Notes: generated by a model not told the origin, from the letters alone. Shown: positions 19,890 through 30,599, counted from the stretch's first letter. The stretch is 64,000 nucleotides of DNA from an uncultured Flavobacteriales bacterium (GCA_943787435.1 CALSMK010000007.1:1-64000); one strand, 5' to 3'. Program-made: numbers and translations.

Positions 19890-20776
19890 ACGTCCAGCAT
19901 TTGCCTTTTGAATTGGAGCGAGCTGGAGATCGCACCCTGCACGGGGACTGGCATGTCCCCTTGGACCAAGTTGCGCAAGGAACGGTGCTGTTTTTACACG
20001 GCTACAAAGGCTACAAGGATTGGGGCGCTTGGAATATGGTGGGCGACATTTTTGCCCGTCAAGGTTGGCGATTCTTGAGGATCAACTTCACCCACAACGG
20101 CACTTCCTTCGATCACCCAAATGAGTTCGTCGACTTGGAAGCGTTCTCACTCAACACCCACCGCCGGGAACTCGATGAAACCCTCGCTGTGATCCAAGCC
20201 CTGCGCTCCAAAGGTACCGTTGATTCTCACGAGACGCTTCAAGGCCCTCTGGCCATCATCGGACACAGCCGGGGAGGAGGGGTGGCATGTCTGGCTGCTG
20301 CAGAGTGGAATGAAGTCCACGGACGAACCGGCCTTGAACCCGTCAGTCACCTCGTCACTTGGGCTTCGGTAGATGACTTTCAGTCTCGGTTTCCCAAGGG
20401 GGAGTCTTTGGCCCAATGGGAAGCGTCCAATCGGTTGGAAGTGATCAACCACCGAACCCGGCAAAGGCTTCATCACCAATGGGGGTTCTATTCTGATTTT
20501 CAGGATCATCAAGTCCGGTTGAATGTCCGCCGAGCTGTCGAGCAGTTCCGTGGCCCTTCATTGGTGGCCCATTGCAAAGACGACCCCGCCGTTGACGTGA
20601 AACACGCTCTTCGATTGGCCGAGTGGTCTCAAGACCCCACGTTGTTCATCATGGACGAAGGGGGTCACACATTTGGGTCGGGTGAGCCTTGGGAGAAGGC
20701 AGAATTGCCTTCCGTTCTCATGGCCATGACGCAAACGACCCTGCACTTCCTAGAGGAAGGCAGGGCCGCTGAATAA
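19886..20776 (+). CDS. Alpha/beta hydrolase
   Basis: FLHGYKGYKDWGAWN; nucleophile elbow GHSRGGG; late HALRLAEWSQDPTLFIMDEGGHTF. Confidence 0.82.
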   Translation: MNVQHLPFELERAGDRTLHGDWHVPLDQVAQGTVLFLHGYKGYKDWGAWNMVGDIFARQGWRFLRINFTHNGTSFDHPNEFVDLEAFSLNTHRRELDETLAVIQALRSKGTVDSHETLQGPLAIIGHSRGGGVACLAAAEWNEVHGRTGLEPVSHLVTWASVDDFQSRFPKGESLAQWEASNRLEVINHRTRQRLHHQWGFYSDFQDHQVRLNVRRAVEQFRGPSLVAHCKDDPAVDVKHALRLAEWSQDPTLFIMDEGGHTFGSGEPWEKAELPSVLMAMTQTTLHFLEEGRAAE

Positions 20777-20789
20777 TGGGGAGTTCGAT

Positions 20790-21710
20790 TTATCGACGCA
20801 CCACCAGCTTGCGCAAAGACTGTTGATCGGCTGACCCGAACAGGTAAACCCCCTCAGGCAAATCAAAGCGAACCGACTGCTGACCAGCATCTACGGCTTG
20901 TCTGGAGACTTCGCGTCCCATCAGGTCCAATACAATCAAATCCTGAGCCTGTTGAATGCCTGTCAACTGAAGACGTCCACTTGTGGGGTTTGGGGAGAAC
21001 CCAAAATCGACCACTGCGTTTTCTTCAAGACCCACAAGGACGACATCACTCACCTCCAAAGAGATGTCATCGACCCTGTAGAAACCTTGTGTGGTTCCGT
21101 CGCCGAAGGCAAACAAGTTGACGCTGGAGAAATTGCCGTCATAAACGAATTGAGCCACCTCTTGACCCGCCAGCCAAAACTTGGCCAATCCTTGATCCAG
21201 GTCCACAACCACACGAACTTCAAACCATTCGCCGATGGGCACAGTTACAGGTTCTGCCATTCCCCAAGGACCATCAGCCAGGGCAGAGCCATTGGCATCC
21301 ACAGCGCAGTTCAACTGCCAGCTGCCCGGTTGAGCTGAACCGGGAACATCGGTCCCTTGCACATTGAAATAGGCCGCAAATCCCTCTTCAATGAACATCT
21401 GATAGGTCAAGCTCCAATTCCCCTCTGACTTGGAAATGTCCAACAACACATCGGTTGGCCCTCCAGCCGCAGCTGTCTGTTCCAACTTCAATGCGTTCAC
21501 GCCTTCAGAGGCATTCTCATCTGAAACTTGAGCATCGCCGTCTGTTCCTTCTGTGCCAGCGGTCCATGGGTAGAAGTTGTCACTGACCTCACAGATGTAA
21601 TCGCCGGAGGTATACCCTTCAAAATCTTCAGTAAACTGACCTAAAGCCAGCGCAGGAGCAGCCAAAGCCGCAACAAGTAGCGTTTTATTCATGTTTTGGT
21701 GTTTGGTCAC
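20790..21710 (-). CDS. Secreted protein with T9SS type A C-terminal sorting domain
   Basis: Signal peptide MNKTLLVAALAAPALALGQ; jelly-roll-like body; CTD VDFGFSPNPTSGRLQLTGI...LPEGVYLFGSADQQSLRKLVVRR. Confidence 0.82.
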   Translation of the reverse strand: MTKHQNMNKTLLVAALAAPALALGQFTEDFEGYTSGDYICEVSDNFYPWTAGTEGTDGDAQVSDENASEGVNALKLEQTAAAGGPTDVLLDISKSEGNWSLTYQMFIEEGFAAYFNVQGTDVPGSAQPGSWQLNCAVDANGSALADGPWGMAEPVTVPIGEWFEVRVVVDLDQGLAKFWLAGQEVAQFVYDGNFSSVNLFAFGDGTTQGFYRVDDISLEVSDVVLVGLEENAVVDFGFSPNPTSGRLQLTGIQQAQDLIVLDLMGREVSRQAVDAGQQSVRFDLPEGVYLFGSADQQSLRKLVVRR

Positions 21711-21741
21711 AAGGTAATTCTACCTTCGAACACAACGAAAC

Positions 21742-22581
21742 ATGATGAAAGGAGAAGGGAACATCAGGAAGTTGAAAGTCGCACTGAGCGATGGAGGAAA
21801 GGTCACCTACACCTTGAATACAGCCGATGTCTTGACCCCATTGGATGGGGTTAAACTCGATTCATGGATAGGAAAACCGATTCAAATCGAATCCACAGGT
21901 AAAATCCACTGCACGGTATCCGGAAAAAGCATCCGAAAAACCTACGGCGATGGCATGTCCTTCGATGCATTCCAGTCTTCACCACTGGCCGTAGAAAGCA
22001 TCATTCGACCTGAATTGAGTCGGATTCACGAAGGCATCGCTTTGCGGGATGCAGAATGGGAAGAGGCCCACCACAATCAGCCCCATGTGGTGTATTTGTC
22101 CCTCACCAGCGGCATCAAAGTCGGGGTCACCAGAGAAACCAATGTCCCTTCCCGGTGGATTGACCAAGGCGCGAGTGGTGCTGTTGTTCTGGCCCGCACA
22201 CCTTACAGACAGCTTGCCGGTCTGATCGAGGTGGCCATGAAATCCCATTTCATGGACAAGACCAACTGGAGAAAAATGCTGGTTGCCGGAAACCCGGATC
22301 CCGCAAGTGTGGTTGCAGACTTGACCGAAGCCAAAGACGAGGCCTATGAGGTCTGCCCACCGGATTACGAAGACTTCTTGGACGACGACGACACCGTCAC
22401 TTTGCTCGAATACCCCGGAGTTTCCTTTCCAGTTAAGGTGCAATCCCTCAACCTCACCAAGGAGCCCAACATCGAAGGAACCCTTGAAGCCATCAAAGGA
22501 CAATACTTCATTCTAGATGGAGGCCGGGTCTTCAACGTTCGCCGCCACTCTGGCCATCAGGTGAAATGGACCTTGGGTTGA
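21742..22581 (+). CDS. DUF2797 domain protein
   Basis: HVVYLSLTSGIKVGVTRETNVPSRWIDQGASGAVVLARTPYRQLAGLIEV is characteristic of DUF2797. Confidence 0.72.
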   Translation: MMKGEGNIRKLKVALSDGGKVTYTLNTADVLTPLDGVKLDSWIGKPIQIESTGKIHCTVSGKSIRKTYGDGMSFDAFQSSPLAVESIIRPELSRIHEGIALRDAEWEEAHHNQPHVVYLSLTSGIKVGVTRETNVPSRWIDQGASGAVVLARTPYRQLAGLIEVAMKSHFMDKTNWRKMLVAGNPDPASVVADLTEAKDEAYEVCPPDYEDFLDDDDTVTLLEYPGVSFPVKVQSLNLTKEPNIEGTLEAIKGQYFILDGGRVFNVRRHSGHQVKWTLG

Positions 22582-22583
22582 AT

Positions 22584-23198
22584 TCAGTTCAAGCTCGGGT
22601 CTTGGGGCAGTTGGGTCACCTTGGCGAACCCTGGACCCTTGGAGGACAACAGTTTCGCCCAAAGCCCTTTGGAACTTGAGTCCATCACCACGTTCATCTT
22701 TTCTGGGGCAGGCAAATCGTGCACGTACCAGCTGCTCCCTTCCATCTCATCCTTCAACTGACCGGGCGCCCAGCCAGAATAGCCCGCAAAAAACCGAACG
22801 TCTGTTGGACCAGCGGATTCAGCGTTCAAGATCCCTTTCAACGCATCAAAATCTCCGCCCATCCACAGTCCAGGCAAAACGGGAATGGATTCGGCCACAC
22901 GATCGCCAAAACGGTGCAAATAAAAGAGGCTGTCTGCATGGATTGGACCACCCCTGTGCACCTCTTGCTCCACAGACCAAGATTCCGCGTCAGGCAGGAG
23001 GGAGGTCAAATTCCTTTGCATGCCATTGTCCAGGACGAACCCCATGGACCCTTCTTCGTCGTGATTGCACAGGAACAGCACTTTCCTTCCGAACCAAGGG
23101 TCCAACAAAAACGGCTCTGACAAAAGAAACTGACCGGCCATTGGCTCGGCATCAGAAGGGGGGACCATTTCCATGCCGCAATTTCTCAAATTTGACAT
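22584..23198 (-). CDS. YqgE/AlgH family protein
   Basis: GQFLLSEPFLLDPWFGRKVLFLCNHDEEGSMGFVLDN; GGPIHADSLFYLHR; FFAGYSGWAPGQLKDEM. Confidence 0.88.
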   Translation of the reverse strand: MSNLRNCGMEMVPPSDAEPMAGQFLLSEPFLLDPWFGRKVLFLCNHDEEGSMGFVLDNGMQRNLTSLLPDAESWSVEQEVHRGGPIHADSLFYLHRFGDRVAESIPVLPGLWMGGDFDALKGILNAESAGPTDVRFFAGYSGWAPGQLKDEMEGSSWYVHDLPAPEKMNVVMDSSSKGLWAKLLSSKGPGFAKVTQLPQDPSLN

Positions 23199-23248
23199 TG
23201 ATGAATCCCTTGTCTTTCATTTCAAGTTCACCACTTACCCGTATTGGC

Positions 23249-24967
23249 ATGCTAAAACTCAAAATGGCCGCGATTCTCGTCCTTGCTGGCCAACTTGGCT
23301 CCGTGGTTTCCGCCCAATCTTCTTCATTGGGTCAAACGCCCACATGGCAAGAGGCCATTGACGCCTATTCCGCTTTGCACGATGCGCATCCCCAAGAAAC
23401 CACGTTCGAGGCGATGGGGATGAGTGATGTCGGACGCCCCTTGCATTTGTTCACCCTTGGCCCCAGTGATGCAGCATTGAAAATCCTAATCAACAACGCC
23501 ATACATCCGGGTGAGCCCTGCGGAGTCAATGCCTGCATTCAATGGGCAAACGAATTGCTTCAGAATCCGCAAGCGCTGCCCGAAGGTGTTCAAATTGGAA
23601 TGGTGCCCATGTACAATGTTGGAGGAGGCCTCAGGCGAAACTGTTGCACACGGGCCAACCAACAAGGCCCAGAGGAATACGGATTTAGAGGCAACGCCAG
23701 AAACCTCGACCTCAACCGGGACTTCATCAAGTGTGACAGCCGCAACGCACTCACATTCAACAAGATGTTCACCGATTTCGCGCCGGATATTTTTGTAGAC
23801 ACCCACACCTCCAATGGGGCAGATTACCCAGCTGAAATGACCCTCATCTGCACCCAGCCCGACAAGTTGGGAGGCCCCCTTGGCCAATGGCTCGAGGGCA
23901 CACTCCTTCCAGAATTGTATGGCGAAATGGAAAAGCGAGGGCCCGCTATGACGCCCTACGTCTACAGCTTAAAATCAACACCGGATTCTGGGATTCAAGA
24001 CTACCTCGAAACACCGCGATACAGCACAGGCTATGCCGCTCTGCACCACACCATTGGCTTCACCTCTGAAGCCCACATGCTGAAGCCCTTCGACCAACGG
24101 GTTGAGGCCACCAAAAGGTTCCTTGAAGTCGTTTTGGACTGCGGCGTCAAGCACAAAGACGACATCCGAACCCTTCGCAAACAACAAGCCGAGACCTACC
24201 TCGAAGGGGACACGCATTCAGTGGCTTGGGAATTGGACACCACCGCCATTGACTCGATTGCCTTTACTGGATACGCTGCCCGATATGAATGGAGCGCCAT
24301 CACCGGGGAGCGGCGGCTTCGATACGACCACGATTCAACTTGGACCCAACAAATCCCTTACCTACACACCTTTCGTCCCACCAGAAGTGTGATGGTTCCT
24401 GCCGCATTCATTGTTCCGCAAGCATGGCGGCATGTTTTGGAACGGCTGAGTGCCAATGGGGTCGAATTCACCACGGTACCACAAGACACCAGCATAATGG
24501 CAGAGGTGGCTCACATCTTGGAGCACAATGCTTCTTCCCGGCCATATGAAGGCCACCACTACAGAACAGTCAACAAGGTGGAACGCACCATGGAGCAGGT
24601 GCAACTGTTCGCCGGTGACGTCGTCATCCCATTGGACCAACCATGCGCCCGCTATTTGATTGAAACCTTGAGCCCAGAAGGAGTAGATTCCTTCATGGCG
24701 TGGAATTTCTTCGACAGCGCACTCCAACAAAAAGAATACTTCTCTGCCTATGTCTTCGAGGAAACGGCTGCTGAATTGTTGGAACAAAATCCAGAGTGGG
24801 GAAGGGCTTTGGAAGAAGAGAAACAGCGCCTACTCTCCAGCGGAAGCAACATGGGAGCCAGACAACAACTGGATTTCATTTACCAAAAGTCTGACCTTGC
24901 AGAAGGAACCTCAGATCGACACCCCATCTTCACCATTCCAGCAGGAACCCCCATTCCATTCCAATGA
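23249..24967 (+). CDS. M14-family zinc carboxypeptidase-like metallopeptidase, secreted
   Basis: Signal peptide MLKLKMAAILVLAGQLGSVVSAQ; NNAIHPGEPCG (HxxE), RNLDLNRDFIK, DIFVDTHTSNGADYP. In-frame ATG at 23249; the longer ORF start overlaps yqgE antisense. Confidence 0.82.
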   Translation: MLKLKMAAILVLAGQLGSVVSAQSSSLGQTPTWQEAIDAYSALHDAHPQETTFEAMGMSDVGRPLHLFTLGPSDAALKILINNAIHPGEPCGVNACIQWANELLQNPQALPEGVQIGMVPMYNVGGGLRRNCCTRANQQGPEEYGFRGNARNLDLNRDFIKCDSRNALTFNKMFTDFAPDIFVDTHTSNGADYPAEMTLICTQPDKLGGPLGQWLEGTLLPELYGEMEKRGPAMTPYVYSLKSTPDSGIQDYLETPRYSTGYAALHHTIGFTSEAHMLKPFDQRVEATKRFLEVVLDCGVKHKDDIRTLRKQQAETYLEGDTHSVAWELDTTAIDSIAFTGYAARYEWSAITGERRLRYDHDSTWTQQIPYLHTFRPTRSVMVPAAFIVPQAWRHVLERLSANGVEFTTVPQDTSIMAEVAHILEHNASSRPYEGHHYRTVNKVERTMEQVQLFAGDVVIPLDQPCARYLIETLSPEGVDSFMAWNFFDSALQQKEYFSAYVFEETAAELLEQNPEWGRALEEEKQRLLSSGSNMGARQQLDFIYQKSDLAEGTSDRHPIFTIPAGTPIPFQ

Positions 24968-25833
24968 GCGACTTGCTTCATCAGGTGATTTCCGGATACC
25001 ACCAAGCGGTAAGAAATTTGAGAAAAGAGGTCTTGGACGCTTCACCCAGTCAATGGAGGTTGGCCGCAGACACCGTTGCCAGGTTGTACATCGCCCCCAA
25101 AGACCTGCACATTGAACGTTTTGAATGGCAAGGAATGCCCACTGAATGCATTCGCCGGACCTCCACCAAGGAAGACGCCAAGCCCATCATTTGGATCCAT
25201 GGTGGTGGCTTCGCCTTCTGTTCTCCGCGCACCCACCGGGCCGCAGCTTCTGCCATTTCAAAAGTCACCCAACGTCCCGTTTGGCTGCCAGAATACCCAT
25301 TGGCTCCCGAGCATCCATATCCCGCGGCACTGAACGCCTTGACTCAAATTCAACAGGATGGCCCCATGGACATCATTGGGGATTCAGCAGGGGGCAATCT
25401 GGCCCTTTCTTGGGGCCTGCGGCGCTCGGCACAAGACCGCTTGCTTTTGCTGTCTCCTTGGCTGGACCTGAGGGTCGATGCACATTCTGCCAAGATGAAT
25501 TCCGCCGCGCACAGCGCATTTGACAGGGAAGACCTTAGAGAGTACGCCTCCTTGTACCTCAAAGGTCATTCGCCCACCCAAGAGGATTGCAGCCCTGTTC
25601 TTGCCTCAGACAAGGCACTCCAGGGAATTCACTCGGTTTACATTGAATCTTCAAAATCCGAATTGCTTCACAGCGACTCCCTTGCATTCACAGAACGGTG
25701 CCAGGGTGCCGGAATTTCGGTGGAACACCGCATCGAAGACTCTGCGCATCATGGTTGGTGCTTGTTCCCAGACTTGCTTCCAGAAGCCAAAAGAAGCGTC
25801 GAGCACATGGCCCGCTTTTTGGCCAAACGCTGA
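24964..25833 (+). CDS. Alpha/beta hydrolase, HSL-type esterase
   Basis: IWIHGGGFAFCSP oxyanion motif, GDSAGGNLAL nucleophile, DSAHHGWCLFP histidine. Confidence 0.85.
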   Translation: MSDLLHQVISGYHQAVRNLRKEVLDASPSQWRLAADTVARLYIAPKDLHIERFEWQGMPTECIRRTSTKEDAKPIIWIHGGGFAFCSPRTHRAAASAISKVTQRPVWLPEYPLAPEHPYPAALNALTQIQQDGPMDIIGDSAGGNLALSWGLRRSAQDRLLLLSPWLDLRVDAHSAKMNSAAHSAFDREDLREYASLYLKGHSPTQEDCSPVLASDKALQGIHSVYIESSKSELLHSDSLAFTERCQGAGISVEHRIEDSAHHGWCLFPDLLPEAKRSVEHMARFLAKR

Positions 25834-25840
25834 ATCAGGC

Positions 25841-27034
25841 CTAATCAGACACAGAATCCAGCGCCTCCAGCAACAAGGCCAAGGCCTGATCCAGCTCTCG
25901 AGGAGATGCATTGAGCGGTGGCGCCAATCGGAAGCCTTGGGGACGGCTGAGAAACCAAAAACAAACCAAGCCTTTGGATCTGGCAGAAGCCACCAGCTTG
26001 GATACACGCTCCGGTCCATCCAAATCCACACCAAGAAAGTGTCCCATGCCACGCACTTCGCACACGGCAGGATGGCCGGTTAAGGCCTGCTTCCAACGTT
26101 CTCCTGTGGCTGTGATTTCAGACCAATCCAACTGCCCCAATTCTTGCAGAAACGCAGCCGAAGCTGCACAGGCCAATGGGTGCCCTCCAAATGTGGTGAT
26201 GTGGCCGAGCTTGGGGCTTTCCCGGAGGGCGATCATTCGTTTTTTGGAAGAAACAAAAGCTCCGATGGGCATTCCTCCACCCAAGGCCTTGCCCAAAACA
26301 AGAATATCGGGCACAACGCCAGTGCGCTGGAACGCGTGCAATGCACCTGTTCTGCCCAATCCGCATTGGATTTCATCCAAAATCAACAAAGCTCCAGTCT
26401 GGCTGCATCGCTCACGCAGTGCAGTGAGGTAGGCCAAAGACAAGGGGCGAATCCCCGCATCGCCTTGGACAGTTTCCACGCAAACTGCAGCCGTTAGGTG
26501 GGTGATCAACGACAAGGCCTCCGTGTCTTCAAATGGCAAATGGTGCACCTGAGGCAACAAAGGCAAAAACGCATTCCGGCGATGGGAGGGTGTGGACAGA
26601 CTCAAAGCCCCAAACGTAGAGCCGTGATACCCTCCCGAGACCCCAAATATTTCTGTTCGGCCTGTTGACCTTCTCGCCAATTTCATCGCCCCTTCGATGG
26701 CCTCTGTTCCGCTGTTCACGAAATAGACGGCATCCAATGGCGTATCGCTTAACCCTTTGAGCAAAAGTGCCGCCGCCCGATCCTGTGGCGCTTGCGCATA
26801 TTCACCATAGACCATGACATGCAAGTGTCGGTCCACTTGGTCGTGAATGGCCTGACGAATGGCCGGGTGGCCATGCCCCAGGGAACTGACCCCAATTCCA
26901 CTCACGAGGTCAAACAATTTTTCGCCAGACTCCGTCTCCAACCAGCACCCTTCAGCCCGGACGATTCTCTCGCCGAGTGGGTGAGGGGTGGTCATCGCCA
27001 ATCCTCGATCGAGAAAATCCTTCGAGTGGCTCAT
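25841..27034 (-). CDS. Class-III PLP aminotransferase (acetylornithine aminotransferase-like)
   Basis: VNSGTEAIEGAMKLAR, GGYHGSTFGALS, LILDEIQCGLGRTG, LGKALGGGMPIGAFV. Confidence 0.85.
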   Translation of the reverse strand: MSHSKDFLDRGLAMTTPHPLGERIVRAEGCWLETESGEKLFDLVSGIGVSSLGHGHPAIRQAIHDQVDRHLHVMVYGEYAQAPQDRAAALLLKGLSDTPLDAVYFVNSGTEAIEGAMKLARRSTGRTEIFGVSGGYHGSTFGALSLSTPSHRRNAFLPLLPQVHHLPFEDTEALSLITHLTAAVCVETVQGDAGIRPLSLAYLTALRERCSQTGALLILDEIQCGLGRTGALHAFQRTGVVPDILVLGKALGGGMPIGAFVSSKKRMIALRESPKLGHITTFGGHPLACAASAAFLQELGQLDWSEITATGERWKQALTGHPAVCEVRGMGHFLGVDLDGPERVSKLVASARSKGLVCFWFLSRPQGFRLAPPLNASPRELDQALALLLEALDSVSD

Positions 27035-30000
27035 TTCAATGGCTCCAAGTCAAATTCAAATTCATCCGCAAAAACCCATGTTGGATTCATCCGACCCAAG
27101 TGCCAATCTGGAATCTCTCCTCCGTTGAAATGGGCCAATTCCAACTTCACAAAGCGCGCTTCTCGGCTGCCAGAAAAGGAAACCCGCTCAGTCTGTGGTG
27201 TGTAGTCTTCTGGTTCCATGCCGGTGCCCGCTTGACCGAAGGCTTCAAAAGCCTCGCCATCCAACGAAACACTGCAAGTGATTTGACTCGGTGCCCAAAT
27301 CCAAGACTTGACATCTTGCAACACCCCAACGCTCATGCCGTTGACTTGGTAAAGCCCACCCAAGTCTACGGTCACCTCAGCAGGTTGGCCGTAATAGCCC
27401 TGCCAGTCCCCAGTTCTGAAATCAGCACCTTCGCCCCGAATTCCGTCGATCAACGCCCGCTCACCTCCTGCGGCATATTGATTGGCAAATGGGTAGCGCA
27501 CGTCGACCTTGTAATCGGGATTCACCCTGGCGATTCTGCCGGTGACCACAGCACTCTTACCATTCGCCGTCTCTGCGACCATTTGAATCACTTGGGTTCC
27601 ATGCACCAGCACGGGGCCATCCACATTCTCAAAAGGCCGATTGGCCAAGCTTGGCAGGTCATCTCCCATGCGATAGCCCACAGAGGCTCCCTCATGAACA
27701 CAACCAATGGACACCGACAAGCTGTCTCCAGAATAGCTCCTAGGGGCATTGAGGAAAGGCGCAGTCACAAATTCCTCATCCCCAAGCTCCCAATCTGAAA
27801 CTGGCCAGTCTTTCTGTGGGCCTCCCCAACCATCTTCGCCGGCCGGATCATCTTTCAACTCAAAGGACCATGTACCTCCAGCCATCAACTCACTGTGGCT
27901 GACCCAGCTTCGGTTCAATGCCACTCCATCCACACTCCACCCATGGACATAAATGGAGTTAGGAGATTCTCTTTTCGCTGACATCCGCAAAGTCTTGCCA
28001 TTGGACAGGTCCCATTCAAACCCATCAAAGCGTGGCGTGCCAATCACATATTGATCGGAACCAGGGGTGACGGGGTACAGCCCCAAAGCACTCCAGATGT
28101 ACCAACTGCTCATTTGCCCGCAATCCTCATTTCCGCTTAGGCCGTCGGGCTCGGCCGTGTACATCACGTCACAAATGCTGTCTACGAGCATTTGAGTGCG
28201 TTCAGGGTGACCGGCAAACGCCGGCAAATAGGCCATGTGATGAGAAGGCTCATTGCCATGGGCATATTGACCAATCAATCCTGTAATGTCGCTCTGATGA
28301 CGACCAGACATGCGACTGGAGCCGGAGAACATTTCCTTCAACATAGATGCATATCCCTCGGGACCGCCGAGCATCTCCATATGCTTGGACACGTCGTGCG
28401 GCACAAAAAAGTTGTATTGCCACCCATTGGCCTCGGTGTACTCAAAGGTGACTTCAGTGGGGTCAAATGCCTCTCGCCATGCGGCGCCATAGCGAGGCTG
28501 AATGAATTCGTTTTCTGGGTTGAACAGATTCTGCCATCCCTGCGCTCTCTTTCCAAAACGAGCTGCCACGTCAACCCTTCCCATGTCTTCAGCCATGCGT
28601 GCAATGCAAGCATCGTCAAAGGCATATTCCAAGGTCTTGGAGACACTCTCACTTTCTCGTTCCAGAGGCAGATAGCCCAAACTGTCCCAAACGGGTTTGG
28701 ACAATTCATTGGCTGTGGCCGCAGCCACCATGGCTTCCAGCGCCGCATCTGCATCAAAGCCCCTCAAGCCCTTGGCCCAAGCATCTGCAATGACGGGCAC
28801 CGCATGATATCCAATCATGCAACCGGTGTAGTTGCCTGCCAACTCCCACATGGGCAATTGCCCGCCCTCTTCATGCATGGCGATGAAATTCTGAATGAAT
28901 TCCTCTGTTCGTTCAGGCTCCAAAACATTCAAAAGAGGATGGGTGGCGCGGAATGTGTCCCACAATGAAAAGACGGTGTAGCGTGGTGCATCCACCTGCC
29001 CATTGTGCACCGCCAAGTCCGTTCCTCGATAACGTCCATCTGCGTCAGAAGCCAAGTTTGGAACCGTCAAACTGTGGTACAAACTGGTGTAGAAAATGGT
29101 GCGTTCCTCGGGGTCCTTTTCTTGGATTCTGATTCGACCCAAGGCCTGGTCCCAAGCCTGTTCAGCTTTGGCTCTTGCCCCATCAAATCCACCTGCACTT
29201 GGCGCCTCAGAATTCAAATTATTCAAGGCGCCTTCCACGTCAACAAAACTTAAAGCAACACGCGACTCAACAGACCTTACATCCTTAAAAATCAATGAGA
29301 ATATAGGGACAAATGCCATCTCCTGATTCAACAGGCCATCCTCCCCATATTCCGCATTCAATTCAGCCATTTGATCCAACCATTCAAAGGGCTCATCAAA
29401 GCGCATGGCGAAGTAAACATGCTGCTCCTCAGCCCAATTCTTGGACACCCTCAGGCCCACCAACGTGGAATCATCTACCGGGTACATTCCGTAGCTCAAC
29501 ACATCATCTCGGTGCGCCAAATCCACCACAAGCTGAAGGGTGTCCAGATCCTGCAATGTCCATCGGTGCCAGCCCACCCGAGCCCCCGCTGTGACCTCCA
29601 CAGAAATCCCGCTTCGTTCCAATTCACATGAGTAATGTCCGGCATGGGCCTGCTGACTGCCTGGAACAAACCGATCTCGATAACGCTCTTGCCAAGTGGC
29701 TCCAGTGTCCATGGGACCAACAGTAGGCATCAGCAGGACATCTCCATAGTCACTCACTCCCGTGCCCTGAAGGTGGGTATGACTGAACCCGTATACCACA
29801 TCATCCGTGATGTGAAACCCTCCGCATCCATCCCAACCCTCGAGTCGGGTGTCAGGACTCACCTGAACCATTCCAAAAGGGACTGTGGCCCCTGGGAAGG
29901 TGTGCCCATGACCACCCGTCCCAATGAAGGGGTCCACTTGCTGGCACAAACGTGACGGTGGCGCATCGCATCCGATCACGAGCAACATGAAGGGCCACAA

Positions 30001-30048
30001 AGACCATTGAAGCAGGTTGGTGAATCGCGTATTCATGGAGGTCGTCAT
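27031..30048 (-). CDS. GH92 family glycosidase (alpha-1,2-mannosidase-like) lipoprotein with C-terminal F5/8-type-C-like domain
   Basis: Lipobox MLLVIGCD; VDPFIGTGGHGHTFPGATVPFGMVQVSPDTR; GFSHTHLQGTG; YTVFSLWDTFRATHPLL; GNEDCGQMSSWYIWSALGLYPVTPGSDQYVIGTPRF. Confidence 0.9.
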   Translation of the reverse strand: MTTSMNTRFTNLLQWSLWPFMLLVIGCDAPPSRLCQQVDPFIGTGGHGHTFPGATVPFGMVQVSPDTRLEGWDGCGGFHITDDVVYGFSHTHLQGTGVSDYGDVLLMPTVGPMDTGATWQERYRDRFVPGSQQAHAGHYSCELERSGISVEVTAGARVGWHRWTLQDLDTLQLVVDLAHRDDVLSYGMYPVDDSTLVGLRVSKNWAEEQHVYFAMRFDEPFEWLDQMAELNAEYGEDGLLNQEMAFVPIFSLIFKDVRSVESRVALSFVDVEGALNNLNSEAPSAGGFDGARAKAEQAWDQALGRIRIQEKDPEERTIFYTSLYHSLTVPNLASDADGRYRGTDLAVHNGQVDAPRYTVFSLWDTFRATHPLLNVLEPERTEEFIQNFIAMHEEGGQLPMWELAGNYTGCMIGYHAVPVIADAWAKGLRGFDADAALEAMVAAATANELSKPVWDSLGYLPLERESESVSKTLEYAFDDACIARMAEDMGRVDVAARFGKRAQGWQNLFNPENEFIQPRYGAAWREAFDPTEVTFEYTEANGWQYNFFVPHDVSKHMEMLGGPEGYASMLKEMFSGSSRMSGRHQSDITGLIGQYAHGNEPSHHMAYLPAFAGHPERTQMLVDSICDVMYTAEPDGLSGNEDCGQMSSWYIWSALGLYPVTPGSDQYVIGTPRFDGFEWDLSNGKTLRMSAKRESPNSIYVHGWSVDGVALNRSWVSHSELMAGGTWSFELKDDPAGEDGWGGPQKDWPVSDWELGDEEFVTAPFLNAPRSYSGDSLSVSIGCVHEGASVGYRMGDDLPSLANRPFENVDGPVLVHGTQVIQMVAETANGKSAVVTGRIARVNPDYKVDVRYPFANQYAAGGERALIDGIRGEGADFRTGDWQGYYGQPAEVTVDLGGLYQVNGMSVGVLQDVKSWIWAPSQITCSVSLDGEAFEAFGQAGTGMEPEDYTPQTERVSFSGSREARFVKLELAHFNGGEIPDWHLGRMNPTWVFADEFEFDLEPLK

Positions 30049-30599
30049 TTCTGTTTGAGGGTCGGCACAGGAGATCCAGGCGGCACAGCCAACCCTCCAG
30101 CAGGGTCTTTGCACACCATGCATTTCATGCGGTCATGGAATCCAAAATGCTGAATGGATGGGGCAGGAGGAGACAAAATGCTATCCAAAGACATCTGCTG
30201 CACCGGAGAAAGAAAGTCCGACAAGAAGGCATTCCTTTCTTGCTTGACCCCCTTGATCTGTTTTTGAAGCGCCCCCACTTGGACCAGCAATTCGGACTCG
30301 TCCATCTCCAACCTCTCGAGAGAATCCACCCGAGCCTTCAACTCATGGCTCTTTTTGGCCGCCATTTCAAAAGTCCCTGTCCAGATTTGCTGCACAGCCG
30401 AAACAGGCTTGAAGCGGTCCACCAACGCGTTCAACATCCTCAATTCAGCGCCATTGAGCTCAGACCTTGATGAATCTGCTGCCACGACCGGCTGGGAAGC
30501 CTGCCCCAGAGCCGAGCCCATCGAAAAAGCCAGACAACAAACCAGCAAGGCCCCTGAGGCCATACGGGTAAAACAAGAACGGGCGGAAACCGAGGTCAT
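30045..30599 (-). CDS. Hypothetical secreted coiled-coil protein with C-terminal CxxC (MKCMVCKD)
   Basis: Signal peptide ...LLVCCLAFSMGSALGQ; overlaps the start of the GH92 gene. Confidence 0.55.
   Translation of the reverse strand: MTSVSARSCFTRMASGALLVCCLAFSMGSALGQASQPVVAADSSRSELNGAELRMLNALVDRFKPVSAVQQIWTGTFEMAAKKSHELKARVDSLERLEMDESELLVQVGALQKQIKGVKQERNAFLSDFLSPVQQMSLDSILSPPAPSIQHFGFHDRMKCMVCKDPAGGLAVPPGSPVPTLKQK

Noticed and set aside
22676-23248. N-terminal ~190-aa extension of the M14 peptidase ORF
   Set aside because: Lies antisense to YqgE/AlgH and lacks protein-like features; an in-frame ATG with a good signal peptide is at 23249.
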